Below are positions 45,476-55,573 of a stretch of 64,000 nucleotides of DNA, piece after piece. Location: contig CALCZA010000026.1 of assembly GCA_937906475.1 (NCBI GenBank), positions 1 through 64,000 of the forward strand. Reading direction: 5' to 3'. The notes below the pieces were generated by a model, which saw nothing but the letters and a program-made list of their open reading frames with translations, did not search any database and was not told the origin of the DNA. Position 1 is the first letter of the stretch, and each line of letters starts with the position of its first letter. The DNA comes from an uncultured bacterium. Its GTDB lineage: Bacteria; Planctomycetota; UBA1135; UBA2386. A program made the translations under genes and the position numbers.

Positions 45476-46219
45476 CTACTTCTTCGGGGCATCGTCGAGC
45501 CCAAGCTTCGCTAGCTTCGTCTTGATCACGACGCGGCAGTAGCCCTGGTTCTGGTTGTTGCGGAAGTAGTCTTGGTGGTAGGCCTCAGCGGGCCAGAACT
45601 TCACCGCCGGAACCAGTTCCGTCACGATCGGGTTCTCCCAGTTGCTGGCGATCTTGTCCATGAACGCGAGCGCGGTTTGGTGCTGCTGCTTGGAGTGGAA
45701 GAAGATGGCCGAGCGATACTGCGTGCCAACGTCGTTGCCTTGGCGGTTAAGCGTGGTCGGGTCGTGCGAACGGAAGAACCAGTCGAGTAGCGACTCGTAG
45801 CTAATGACCGCAGGGTCGAACGTTACTTTGACGACTTCGGCGTGCTCGGTCGCGCCGCCGCAGATCTGCTCGTAGGTCGGGTTGTCGACGTCGCCGCCGG
45901 TGTAGCCCGACTCGACGTCGCTCACACCGTCGAGTTGTTCGAGCACTGCTTCCGTGCACCAAAAGCAACCGTTACCGAGCGTTGCGACTTCGTGCTTGGC
46001 GGTCGTGGCTGCCGTGGGGGTTTCGGGGGTTTCCGTCATCGTGTTCGCATTGGGTTGCTCGTTCACAGGAGGTTGTTCGCCGCCAGCAGGTTGCTTGGTG
46101 GGAACGGTTGCCACATTCGGGCTGGTGGTGTTGGTGGCGGGACCCGCGACCGGGCCGCAGCACGCCAATGTGAATAGAGGCGGCAGGAGCAGCAACAGTA
46201 GGTGTCGGGCAGTCATCAT
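45476..46219 (-). CDS. msrA: Peptide-methionine (S)-S-oxide reductase MsrA with lipoprotein N-terminus
   Basis: ATLGNGCFWCTEAVLEQLDGVSDVESGYTGG; lipobox TLACC; Thr/Pro-rich linker. Confidence 0.95.
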   Translation of the reverse strand: MMTARHLLLLLLPPLFTLACCGPVAGPATNTTSPNVATVPTKQPAGGEQPPVNEQPNANTMTETPETPTAATTAKHEVATLGNGCFWCTEAVLEQLDGVSDVESGYTGGDVDNPTYEQICGGATEHAEVVKVTFDPAVISYESLLDWFFRSHDPTTLNRQGNDVGTQYRSAIFFHSKQQHQTALAFMDKIASNWENPIVTELVPAVKFWPAEAYHQDYFRNNQNQGYCRVVIKTKLAKLGLDDAPKK

Positions 46220-46731
46220 GAAGGGCTCACCCGGTGGGCGATTGGTTGGCTTGCGCAGGTATCATACGGCGACAGGCCAGATTCGATCCCTGTTAGCTGG
46301 TGGAGACTGTGTTCCTGGCGGGGGCGTTTCTGAGTCCCCAGCTTGGTGAGGAGTGTGGTCCTTTTGGTGGCTGCGGTGAGCATTCATTCGGCGTGTTTGG
46401 CGTTGCCATGGGCGCGCGCTGAGAACACATCTAGCGCGGCGCCACGTGCGAGTAAGTAGGTCGGTGACTGCGAGGCTTCCATCGAAGTGGCTATAGGTGC
46501 ACGTCGCGCGCTGCGCTGCTGGGTGGCTTTGTTGGTCTGGGGTGTTGCACGAATCAAGGTGTGCACCGATTCGCCTCTGTGCGTGATCAAGTAGGCCGTC
46601 GTAACCCGATTTCGTCTCGTTGATCTTTGCCTAGTCGTAAGCCTTTTGATGGCAAGTGATTGTGGTTGGCTTAGGACCCTTGGCCCGGGCTCGGCCCTTG
46701 ATGTTCGTGAAATGTTAGGTATAGCCATGGC

Positions 46732-49700
46732 ATGCCTTTGCTGCTGTCTCGAACGCACTACTCACTGCTGACAGCGCCCGCGTCGCCACAGGCGCTGTGT
46801 GAGGAGGCGGTTCGGCTTGGCCTGACGCACCTGGTGTTGACCGATACCAATGGCCTCTACGGCCTGTATCCGTTCGCGCAGGCGGCGCGGCGCGTTGGCC
46901 TGCAGGCGGTGTTCGGTTGTGAACTCGTGCATCGCGGCCGGCGACTGACGTTGATTGCCCAGGACGAAAGCGGCTACGGCTCGTTGTGCAGTTTGCTGAG
47001 TGCGTTCCATGGGGTTGGACCCGGTCGCTCAGGTAGTCGTATCTCCGGCAGCAGCAGTAGCAGTTCGGAGTTTGATCTCGTGCGCGCATGCGAGCGCTAC
47101 GCGAAGGGCCTGTGGTTCATCTGTGGCGATCCGCGGTTGTTGCCGGAGTTGTCGGTGCGGGTGCCGCGCGAACGGTTGTTGGTGGCGTTGCCGCAGCGCC
47201 CGCCCGGTGGCGAGCCCGCGTGCGATCCGGCCAGTGCGTCCATGGTTTCTGCGGGGCCGCGAATGCAGCGCGGCCGCAAGTTGCCAGATCCAGGTTGTCC
47301 GTGGCCGCGTCGCATGCTGCGCGACATCGCGCGCGATCTTGAGTTGTCGTTGTGCGCTGTGCGCGATGTTTGGTTTGCCGCGCCGCAGGATCATGCGTTG
47401 CACCAACTGTTCTTGGCGGTGAAGTGGAATCGTTCGTTGCGTGGCGGCGATCCGGCTAAGGATCTGCGCGGCATTGGCGTGGCCAGTCCCGATGCGCACT
47501 TGCCGAGTCAGGAGCAGTTGCATGCTGGTCACGAAGAAGACGCCGGCGCCGTCGCTATGGCGCAGCAAGTGCTGGACAGTTGCACCCTGTCGTTTGTCGA
47601 TCGTGCCAAGCCAATCTTCCCGCCGGTCTCGTTGCCAAGTGGTGAGACGGCGGAGGCGAGTCTGCGGCAGTTAGTGCTGACCGGTTTGCAGCAGCGCTAT
47701 GGCAAGCCAGAACAGGCTGCGATCGCGCGCTGCGAACACGAGTTGTCGGTGATCAATTCGATGGGGTTTGCGCCGTATTTCTTGGCGGTGCACCAGATCG
47801 TCGAGTTAGCACGCGCTCGTGATATTCCGTTCGTCGGTCGCGGGTCGGCCGCCGACAGTTTGGTGGCGCATTGCCTAGGCATGACCGATGCCGATCCGCT
47901 GCGTTACGGATTGTTGTTCGAACGCTTCCTCAATCCGGGGCGCAGTGACCTGCCGGACATCGATCTCGATTTCTGTTGGCGGCGCCGGGATGAGTTGATC
48001 GAAGCCGTTTACGAGCACTTCGGGCACGACCACGTCGCGATGATCGCGACCTATAACACGTGTGGTCCACGTTCGGCTTATCAAGAAGCAGCTAAGGTGC
48101 TCGGCTTGCCGCCGGCCGAGGCGGTGCGACGTAGCAAGCGTTTGCCGTGGCATGGCAAGGCTGGGTTGGACTTGGCGGAGATCGCCGCGGAGACGCCGGG
48201 GTTTTGGTGTGAAGGCCAGCGGGTCGGCGATCGCAGTAACTCTGGCCGCAGTAGTTCTGGCAGCAGTAACTCTGGCAGCAGTAACTCTGGTTCGGTTCAT
48301 GACAGCAAGCACCTGCCGCCCGAGCGTGAACAGTTGCTGTTGTCGCTTGCGCAGCAACTGTTGTCGGCGCCGCGCCATCTTGGCGTGCATCCTGGCGGCA
48401 TCGTGATCACGCCGGAACCGATCGCAACCTACGCACCACTCGAACGTGCCGCCAAAGGAGTCGTTGTCACGCAATACGACATGCACTTCGTCGAGGGCCT
48501 CGGCATGGTCAAGATCGACCTGCTCGGCAACCGCGCACTATCGATTGTGCACGACTGCGTGACGATGCTGCAGGCGCATGGCGTGGTCGTTCCCGATCTG
48601 TACGCGATCCCCGAAGATGATGCGCGCACCGCTAAGTTACTGAGCAGCGGCGGCACTCTGGGGTGCTTCCAAGTCGAGTCACCGGCGATGCGCACGCTGC
48701 TGCAGCAGATGGGGGCCAAGACGATGGACCGCGTCATCCAGGCGGTGGCGTTGGTGCGGCCCGGGCCGGCGGCGGCAGGCATGAAGGACGCGTTCATCCG
48801 GCGGGCGCGTGGCCTCGAACCCGTGACGACGGCGCATCCTTTGTTGCGCGAAGTGTTCGCCGACACCTTCGGCATCATGCTCTACCAAGAAGATGTGATC
48901 CGTGCCGCGATGGCGGTCGCCGGGCTTGATGCGACCGAGGGTGATGTGTTGCGGCGAGATCTTGGCAAGCGCGGTCGTAGCCATGCGTTGCGCGATGAAG
49001 CGGATGCGTTTGTGGTCGCTGGGTTGCGGCGTGGGTTGCCGCGTGCGGCGATCGAGCAAGTCTGGGCCGAGATGGCGCGGTTCGCGGCCTACTCCTTTTG
49101 CAAAGCACACTCGGTGACTTACGGCCGACTCGCATATCGCTGCGTGTTCTTGAAGGCGCGTTGGCCTGCAGCATTCTTGGCGGCGATGTTGCGCAACGAC
49201 GCCGGCTATTTTGCTCAAGGCGTGTATGCCGAAGAAGCAAAGCGACTCGGTGCCGAGTTGCGCGGGCCGTGTATCCAAGACGGCTCAGTTGAGCACGAAC
49301 TGCTGCGTCCAACGGTGATTCGCATCGGCTTGTCGAGTGTGCACGGTTTGGGCGACCGCACGGTCTCTGCGCTCTTGACCGCGCGTCGCGCCGGTGGCCC
49401 GTTCCGCAATTTGCAGGACTTCTTGCAGCGCGTGCGACCGATGCGCAATGAGGCCGAAAATCTGATCCTGGTTGGCGCGTGCGATGGCTTTGGCATGACC
49501 CGGCCCGAATTGTTGTGGCGGTTGCAAGTCGCGATGACGCCGCGTGCGCAGAAGGCTGCCGAACGAACGGCGGTAGCCGTGCGCGGTGCTTTGTTTGCAG
49601 ATGCTGTGAGTCCGCGCGAAGCGAGCTATCCACAATTGCCCGATTACGACGAAGCCAAGAAGAGCGAGGCAGAATTGCGTTTGCTTGGCTTCACGCTCGG

Positions 49701-50043
49701 CAGTCATCCTGTGGATGTGTTGTGGCGGCGCGGCGAGTTGCCGGTGCTCAACCAGTGCGTGCCGTGTGGCAAGGTTGCCGAGCACCTGAATCGCACCGTG
49801 CGCATCTGTGGCTTTGCGGTGGCGTTCCGCGGTCACAGTGCTGAGCAAGGTGGCATGTGCTTCGTGACCGTTGAGGACGGCACCGGCATCGTCGAGACCA
49901 CGTTGTTCCCTAAAGTCTACCAGCGCTGTGGTGGCGTGCTGCAGGGCCGCGGCCCGTTCGTGTTCGAGGGTAAGGCGGAGGAACGCCTTGGTGGTGGCGT
50001 TGGCATGCGCGTGTTTGACGTGATGCTGCCAGAGCATGCGTAG
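46732..50043 (+). CDS. dnaE2: DNA polymerase III alpha-family protein, DnaE2/ImuC-like error-prone polymerase
   Basis: PHP start MPLLLSRTHYSLLTAPASPQALCEEAVRLGLTHLVLTD; FVGRGSAADSLVAHCLGMTDADPLRYGLLFERFLNPGRSDLPDIDLDF; C-terminal OB fold. Confidence 0.85.
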   Translation: MPLLLSRTHYSLLTAPASPQALCEEAVRLGLTHLVLTDTNGLYGLYPFAQAARRVGLQAVFGCELVHRGRRLTLIAQDESGYGSLCSLLSAFHGVGPGRSGSRISGSSSSSSEFDLVRACERYAKGLWFICGDPRLLPELSVRVPRERLLVALPQRPPGGEPACDPASASMVSAGPRMQRGRKLPDPGCPWPRRMLRDIARDLELSLCAVRDVWFAAPQDHALHQLFLAVKWNRSLRGGDPAKDLRGIGVASPDAHLPSQEQLHAGHEEDAGAVAMAQQVLDSCTLSFVDRAKPIFPPVSLPSGETAEASLRQLVLTGLQQRYGKPEQAAIARCEHELSVINSMGFAPYFLAVHQIVELARARDIPFVGRGSAADSLVAHCLGMTDADPLRYGLLFERFLNPGRSDLPDIDLDFCWRRRDELIEAVYEHFGHDHVAMIATYNTCGPRSAYQEAAKVLGLPPAEAVRRSKRLPWHGKAGLDLAEIAAETPGFWCEGQRVGDRSNSGRSSSGSSNSGSSNSGSVHDSKHLPPEREQLLLSLAQQLLSAPRHLGVHPGGIVITPEPIATYAPLERAAKGVVVTQYDMHFVEGLGMVKIDLLGNRALSIVHDCVTMLQAHGVVVPDLYAIPEDDARTAKLLSSGGTLGCFQVESPAMRTLLQQMGAKTMDRVIQAVALVRPGPAAAGMKDAFIRRARGLEPVTTAHPLLREVFADTFGIMLYQEDVIRAAMAVAGLDATEGDVLRRDLGKRGRSHALRDEADAFVVAGLRRGLPRAAIEQVWAEMARFAAYSFCKAHSVTYGRLAYRCVFLKARWPAAFLAAMLRNDAGYFAQGVYAEEAKRLGAELRGPCIQDGSVEHELLRPTVIRIGLSSVHGLGDRTVSALLTARRAGGPFRNLQDFLQRVRPMRNEAENLILVGACDGFGMTRPELLWRLQVAMTPRAQKAAERTAVAVRGALFADAVSPREASYPQLPDYDEAKKSEAELRLLGFTLGSHPVDVLWRRGELPVLNQCVPCGKVAEHLNRTVRICGFAVAFRGHSAEQGGMCFVTVEDGTGIVETTLFPKVYQRCGGVLQGRGPFVFEGKAEERLGGGVGMRVFDVMLPEHA
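48232..48291 (+). repeat. Four 15-bp tandem repeats encoding (R/S)S(N/S)SG inside the polymerase gene
   Basis: CGCAGTAACTCTGGC / CGCAGTAGTTCTGGC / AGCAGTAACTCTGGC / AGCAGTAACTCTGGT, codon-aligned. Confidence 0.92.
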
Positions 50044-50332
50044 CTAGCAACGTAGGCGTAGCTTCAGATGATCGGCAGGCTCGCATGTGCTTGACTCAAT
50101 TCGATGCGGGTTGGCACCTGCTGGCCACGCTACCGTTCCGCGACTTTGGCTTCGGCGCGTTTTGACGCATGAATCTGAGCCACGTTCTGCGGTTGTTCGG
50201 ACCCGCAAAAGTGCCGTGCGATGCGTTTTTTGCCCTCGACTCCGCTTGCTAGTCGCGCTTTCGCCCAAAACTCGGGGGGCTGCATCACGCACAACATTAG
50301 CGGATGCGTTACCGATCCGGCACCATGTGTCC

Positions 50333-50854
50333 ATGGCCGGCCCTAAGCGACGACAACCTGACCCGGTGCCGCCGGCACTTCGTGGTCTAGTCATCGATGG
50401 CGCGAACGTGATTGCATCGAGTCGCTTCCGCCCGGTCGAGCGACTTGATCTGGTCGTGCAGTGGTGTCATGACTGGCGTGACGACTTACCGATCCAAGTA
50501 TTCATCGACCACACCACGGCGATGCGTTGCCAGCGCAAAGACCAGGAGACCTTGCGCGGCCGGTGTCAAGATGTGACTCCGGGGCGGCCGCGCTACGCCG
50601 TTTGTCCGCGTGGTGAGTCTGCAGATGGTCACGTGCTCGAGCATGCGCGCGAACACGGTGCGCTGGTGATCTCCAACGATCGCTTCTGGGACTTCGATGA
50701 TCTCCGTATTGGAACGATCACGTTGCAGTTCCGATTGAAGGGCGACGACTTCGCTCCGCATGAAGAGGCCACGTGGTTTCGGCCGCCGGACAGTGCGGTT
50801 CGGGTGCCTGTTACCACGTTGCGCGAGTTGTTCGAAGCTGGCGACTCCGACTAG
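50333..50854 (+). CDS. NYN-domain (Zc3h12a-like) ribonuclease
   Basis: LRGLVIDGANVIASSRFRPVERL...IQVFIDHTTAMR...DGHVLEHAREHGALVISNDRFWDF: PIN/NYN acidic residues. Confidence 0.78.
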   Translation: MAGPKRRQPDPVPPALRGLVIDGANVIASSRFRPVERLDLVVQWCHDWRDDLPIQVFIDHTTAMRCQRKDQETLRGRCQDVTPGRPRYAVCPRGESADGHVLEHAREHGALVISNDRFWDFDDLRIGTITLQFRLKGDDFAPHEEATWFRPPDSAVRVPVTTLRELFEAGDSD

Positions 50855-50923
50855 CAAGTCAGTTTCTGGTCGCCGCGGACGATTGCTGCGCACCGCGTAA
50901 GTGGCTCGGCACCGTTAGGGGCA

Positions 50924-52093
50924 CTAGCTGCGTCGTAGTGCTTGCGTGGGGGTCATGCGCGACGCGCGATAGGCGGGGATGGCACCGCCGATGATGCCGA
51001 GCAAGAGCGCAAAGATGATTGCGACTGCGATGGCGTATGGCGTGGTCCGGAAGGCGAAGGTGACCTCGGTAAACGTCGCGAAGTTTGTGGTGCCGGTTTG
51101 AATGCCATTCAATGGAATGACCATTACGACGCCGATGATGCCGCCCAATAATCCGAGCAAGGCCGCCTCCAGCAGGAACGATAAAAACACCGCGAATGGG
51201 CGGAAGCCGGTTGCTAGCAAGATACCGATTTCGTGAGTGCGCGCGGCGAGTGCCGACAGCATCGCGTTGGTGCCAGTGAAGACGGCGGCCAGGCCCATGA
51301 TGACGGATAAGAACGCGCCAAGGAATGTAAACAGGCCCGTAAGCGCTCCGGTCTGATTGCTTAGATACTCCTTCTCACTGAGAGCTTTGGCGGGGATTCG
51401 CTTGTCGCCCTCGAGTCGCTTGGCGAGATCCTTGACGGATGCATCGGGCCGCATGACGCCAATGATGCGACTGTAGTTCTCGACATCTAGCGCCGCTCGC
51501 ATGCGGTCGACGTCGCCCCATACTTCAGTTTGGTAGGCGCCGGTTGATTCGAACACTCCGACCACGCGGAACGGTGTCACATTGATGCGTAGCGTGTCGC
51601 CGATCTCGCAGTTTTGGATGCGATCGCGCAACGCCTTGCCGACGACGACTTCGTCCGTGCCTGGCGCGAAGTTACGGCCGTCGAGGATGCTCCAGTTGTC
51701 GCCGTGGATTGCGAACGTCGCGGGTTGCACGCCCCGCAACGGGATGTTGGTCTTGCCGCCATCTTTGCGCGCCAGCAGTGTCGCCAGATACAGTTCTGCC
51801 GAGGCGAGTGGCTTGCCGTTGGTGTCGGTCGCGATCTCGGGGATCTCGTTGAGGGCGATTTGTGCGCGGGTGCGATCGAATGCACTCTCACCTTCTGACG
51901 TAGCGCCGGTGCGCAGGAGCACGACCATGTCCTCGCGACCGCGCGACGCAAAGATCGTTTCGAAGCCTTGTTGCAGGCTCAGGATGCCGGCGAGCACGGC
52001 GACGGTTGCCGCGATGCTGAAGATGCAGAGCCATGTGTTGCCAGAGCGAACCAGCAGGCTGCGGATGTTGTACTGCAGTGGTATGAGTGCCAT
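50924..52093 (-). CDS. ABC transporter permease (MacB/FtsX family)
   Basis: MALIPLQYNIRSLLVRSGNTWLCIFSIAATVAV; C-terminal FtsX TMs; GGAIPAYRASRMTPTQALRRS. Confidence 0.92.
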   Translation of the reverse strand: MALIPLQYNIRSLLVRSGNTWLCIFSIAATVAVLAGILSLQQGFETIFASRGREDMVVLLRTGATSEGESAFDRTRAQIALNEIPEIATDTNGKPLASAELYLATLLARKDGGKTNIPLRGVQPATFAIHGDNWSILDGRNFAPGTDEVVVGKALRDRIQNCEIGDTLRINVTPFRVVGVFESTGAYQTEVWGDVDRMRAALDVENYSRIIGVMRPDASVKDLAKRLEGDKRIPAKALSEKEYLSNQTGALTGLFTFLGAFLSVIMGLAAVFTGTNAMLSALAARTHEIGILLATGFRPFAVFLSFLLEAALLGLLGGIIGVVMVIPLNGIQTGTTNFATFTEVTFAFRTTPYAIAVAIIFALLLGIIGGAIPAYRASRMTPTQALRRS

Positions 52094-52095
52094 GT

Positions 52096-53262
52096 TTAGG
52101 CTCCCAACCGCAGAGCGGCGACAGGTTGCAGATTGCGAGCGCGCAGCGCGGGTGCGATGCCCGCGAGGATGCCGAGGCCAACGGCCAGGCTGATGCCGAG
52201 TGTCAGCACCGTCGACGAGATTTCGAAGCCAGGCACCTGCGACGAGACGACGGACCACAGAGGTCGTTCCGCGCTTTTGGCTAAGAAGATGCCAACCGCG
52301 CCACCAGTGGTGCAGATGAGCAGGGATTCAATGACCAGCATGAAGCCGATCTTGCCGTTGCCAAAGCCGAGAGCTTTCAAGATTCCGATGTCGCGAGTGC
52401 GTTCGCGGGCGGCCATCAGCATTGTGTTGAGGACCGCGAAGAAGATCGCGAACAATACGCCGCCGCCGATGCTTGCGAGCAGCGTCGGGACGCTACCAAG
52501 CATGGTGATGAACTGGCGTTGGAACTCCGCTTCGGTGGTTACTCGAACAGCCTGCGGGCCGTTCTCATATTCGGTTTCGATTGCCGCAATGACGTCGTCG
52601 GCGTCTGCGTTTGGCGCCAGTCGCGTCAAGTAGACGCCGACGCCGCCCGGCCCGCCAACAGCGTTCTGTTCCTGGCTCTCACGCAGGTATTGGAAGTCGA
52701 AGAACATCGTCATTTGGTCGATGCTCAGCGAGTTCGAATGGTAGATGCCGGCGACGTCGAACTCCCAGTTGCTGCCATCGAGGCGTGGGAAGATCGTGCC
52801 GATTAGCGGGACGCGATCTCCGACCTTCCAGCCGAAGCGCGCGGCCAAGTCTTCGCCGATGATGCAGCCAGTGCGAGACTTCTCCCATTGATCTAATGAG
52901 CCTTCGCTGAACTCGATCTCGGGATAGCTGTCCTTCCATTTCTTGGGATCGACTGCGAACTGCGCGAAGAAGTTGGAGGTGTCCTGGTAGACGCCACCGA
53001 ACCACTGGAATCGCACGACGTCTTCGACGCCCGGCGTCGATTGGATCTTGCTGGCGTAGGCGTTGGGTAAATCGACGAACAGGCTGACCGACGATTGCAC
53101 CCAGAGTCGGGATGCGCTGGCTTGCGCGACGGCTGCATCGAGTCCGCGGCTGACGGCCATCAGGATGCAGAGCAAGAACACGGCAATCGTGACCGAGCCG
53201 ACGGTCAGGATCGCGCGCAGGGGGTGGCCGAACAAGTTGCGAAGGAGGAGGCGGACGGGCAT
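52096..53262 (-). CDS. ABC transporter permease (MacB/FtsX family)
   Basis: MPVRLLLRNLFGHPLRAILTVGSVTIAVFLLCILMAVSRGLD; APALRARNLQPVAALRLGA. Confidence 0.92.
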   Translation of the reverse strand: MPVRLLLRNLFGHPLRAILTVGSVTIAVFLLCILMAVSRGLDAAVAQASASRLWVQSSVSLFVDLPNAYASKIQSTPGVEDVVRFQWFGGVYQDTSNFFAQFAVDPKKWKDSYPEIEFSEGSLDQWEKSRTGCIIGEDLAARFGWKVGDRVPLIGTIFPRLDGSNWEFDVAGIYHSNSLSIDQMTMFFDFQYLRESQEQNAVGGPGGVGVYLTRLAPNADADDVIAAIETEYENGPQAVRVTTEAEFQRQFITMLGSVPTLLASIGGGVLFAIFFAVLNTMLMAARERTRDIGILKALGFGNGKIGFMLVIESLLICTTGGAVGIFLAKSAERPLWSVVSSQVPGFEISSTVLTLGISLAVGLGILAGIAPALRARNLQPVAALRLGA

Positions 53263-53265
53263 CGC

Positions 53266-53991
53266 TCAGTTCTCCTTGCTGTTGTTGGCGTCACCAGTGA
53301 TCGTGTGGTTCTCCTCGATACGGCCGAGTTTGCCCTTATCTAGGTGGATCGTCTTTGATGCGTAGCTTGCGGCTTGCGGGTCGTGCGTGACCATCAAGAT
53401 GGTCTTGTCAAGTTCGCGATTGAGTTGCTGCAACACCGCCAACACAGCATCGGCGGTGTCCCTATCGAGGTCCCCCGTTGGTTCGTCGGCGAGAATGACC
53501 TTGGGGTCGCTAGCGATGGCCCGTGCAATCGCGACGCGCTGCTCTTGGCCACCCGAGAGTTCGCGTGGCTTGTGGTTCATGCGGTCCTTGAGTCCGACCA
53601 GATCGAGGGCGCGTTCGGCCTGTTCACGGCGTTGCGCTTTGGACAGTGGCGCGAGCAGGAGCGGCAACTCGACGTTCTCGCGGGCGCTGAGCACCGGCAG
53701 CAAGTTGAAGCCCTGGAAGACGAACCCGATGTTCTCGGCGCGCCATTGCGCGAGTTCGGTGCCGTTCAGATCGTTGATGTCTTCGTCGCCAACGCGAATG
53801 ATGCCGCTGTCTGAGTGGTCGAGACCACCGACGAGGTTGAGCAGCGTGGTCTTGCCAGATCCGGACGGGCCCATGAGCGCGTAGAACGTGCCGCCATCCA
53901 TGTCGAGATCCAGTTCATCAAGAACGCGCAGCGTCTCGCCGCCGCGGGAATATGACTTGGTGACGGTGCGCAAAGTGATTGGGGCTGACAT
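53266..53991 (-). CDS. ABC transporter ATP-binding protein (LolD/MacB-like)
   Basis: [51 protein letters not shown]. Confidence 0.96.
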   Translation of the reverse strand: MSAPITLRTVTKSYSRGGETLRVLDELDLDMDGGTFYALMGPSGSGKTTLLNLVGGLDHSDSGIIRVGDEDINDLNGTELAQWRAENIGFVFQGFNLLPVLSARENVELPLLLAPLSKAQRREQAERALDLVGLKDRMNHKPRELSGGQEQRVAIARAIASDPKVILADEPTGDLDRDTADAVLAVLQQLNRELDKTILMVTHDPQAASYASKTIHLDKGKLGRIEENHTITGDANNSKEN

Positions 53992-54077
53992 GCTGAATAC
54001 TGGTCGGTGGTGCGGCCTGACGAGGTCGGCCTGCACGGGGGGCGGAATGGCTGTTGACGCGAACGGCTTTTGGCAGG

Positions 54078-55490
54078 CTATTGCGTTTCGATGCGGATGC
54101 GATCTCCGTCCTGCAATGAGGTTGGTGGGTTAACCACGATAGTCTGGTTGGCGCGCAGGCCCGCATCGATGGCAACGCGACCGCTCTTGCGATCGCCGGT
54201 CTTTACCTCCATGAATCGTACTGTGTCCCGTTCGACCAGGAAGGTGCCAGTCTTGCCGGCGATCTGCACCAGAGCTTCGACTGGAATGATGATGCTGCGT
54301 GCCGCGATGCCGCTCTGTGCGGTCGGTTCGGGAGCATCGCCGGCGCGGAATACGACGCGAACGCCCATCTCCGGCCGCAAGCGGTCGTCGCGCTGTGTGA
54401 AGCGTACACGTACTTCGACCGTGCCTTTTTGCCGGTCCGCAGTTGGCCAGATGCGATCGACGATGCCTGCGTAGCGGTCGTCGGGGAATGCCTCCAGGAA
54501 GATGTCCGCTGCGGCACCAGCGGTAACCGAAGACAGTGCTGATTCCGGTACATTGGCCTGCACTTCCAGACTGTCGAAGTCGACCATTGTGCAAACTGCG
54601 CCGCGGGCGTTGCCGCCACCCTGGACGTTGGGAGAGACGACTTCACCGACTTCGGCGTCCTTGAGCACGACGATGCCGTCGAACGGGGCGCGGACGTCGG
54701 TCTTGTCCAGGGTGGCCCTGGCTTGGTCGCGGCCGGCCTTGGCGGCATCGGTCTGACTTTTGGCTACCGCCACTTCCGCGGCGGCAACCTTGGCACGCTG
54801 TACCGCAGTTTCTACGCGGGCACTGCTTGAGTCCATGCCGGCGACGAGCGACGAGAGGCGCGCAGTCGCTGCGGCGAAGTCTCGGTCAGCCTGTTGCTGC
54901 CGGCGGATGCCTTCAATGCCCGTGGTGGTCAGTTGTGCCACGCGGGTCCGTTCCTGGGCCAAATAATCGCGTTGCGTTTTACCTTCGTCGCGCAAGGCGG
55001 TTGCAGCCAACAAGGAACTGCGCGCCTCGGTGATGGCCGCGTTGGCAACCGCGAAGTTTGCTACTGCGCGGGTCACTCCGGCATTTGCCACGGCGAGATT
55101 TGCCTCCGATTGTTGCCATGCGGCCCGGTATTCAGCTGAGAACAGTCGAGCAACGATATCGCCCTTCTTGACGATCGAGCCCTCGGTGACGTTGAGTTCG
55201 ACGATCCGTCCTGGCACGTCAGACGATAACGCGGCCCGGCGAGCCGCGACGACGTAGCCATTTGCCGCGGTTCCGCTGACCGCCGCAGCCGCTGCTGGAG
55301 CCGCTTCCTTGACTAGGAAGGTGCGGACCTGGGGCAGGCGCACCTGGTCGAAGAATTTGCTGGCCATCGGCCAGACCAGCCATCCGGCACCCGCGAGCAC
55401 GGCGAGGATGCCGAGTCGCAGTGGCCACGGATTGCTGGAACGGCGTTTCTGCTTCGGTTGACGTTCGATCTTGAGGTCTTTGAGGTCCAA
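54078..55490 (-). CDS. Efflux RND/ABC periplasmic adaptor (HlyD family)
   Basis: Barrel-sandwich GYVVAARRAALSSDVPGRIVELNVTEGSIVKKGDIVARL; coiled-coil hairpin; VRAPFDGIVVLKDAEVGEVV. Confidence 0.93.
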   Translation of the reverse strand: MDLKDLKIERQPKQKRRSSNPWPLRLGILAVLAGAGWLVWPMASKFFDQVRLPQVRTFLVKEAAPAAAAAVSGTAANGYVVAARRAALSSDVPGRIVELNVTEGSIVKKGDIVARLFSAEYRAAWQQSEANLAVANAGVTRAVANFAVANAAITEARSSLLAATALRDEGKTQRDYLAQERTRVAQLTTTGIEGIRRQQQADRDFAAATARLSSLVAGMDSSSARVETAVQRAKVAAAEVAVAKSQTDAAKAGRDQARATLDKTDVRAPFDGIVVLKDAEVGEVVSPNVQGGGNARGAVCTMVDFDSLEVQANVPESALSSVTAGAAADIFLEAFPDDRYAGIVDRIWPTADRQKGTVEVRVRFTQRDDRLRPEMGVRVVFRAGDAPEPTAQSGIAARSIIIPVEALVQIAGKTGTFLVERDTVRFMEVKTGDRKSGRVAIDAGLRANQTIVVNPPTSLQDGDRIRIETQ

Positions 55491-55573
55491 TTAGCTAACT
55501 CTGGGGGATGGGTAGGCGCACAGGATACCTGACGACTTCTCGAATTGCTGGCCGCGCAGCGTAGGATCGCATC

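Noticed and set aside
46022-46219. MsrA as a third selenoprotein
   Set aside because: Catalytic motif reads GCFWC with an ordinary Cys codon; no in-frame UGA.
46384-46758. Minus-strand ORF in the msrA-dnaE2 gap (ends TYLLARGAALDVFSARAHGNAKHAE, faintly ankyrin-like)
   Set aside because: Mostly low-complexity Arg/Thr; the resemblance is too weak; could be a decayed gene but cannot be shown here.
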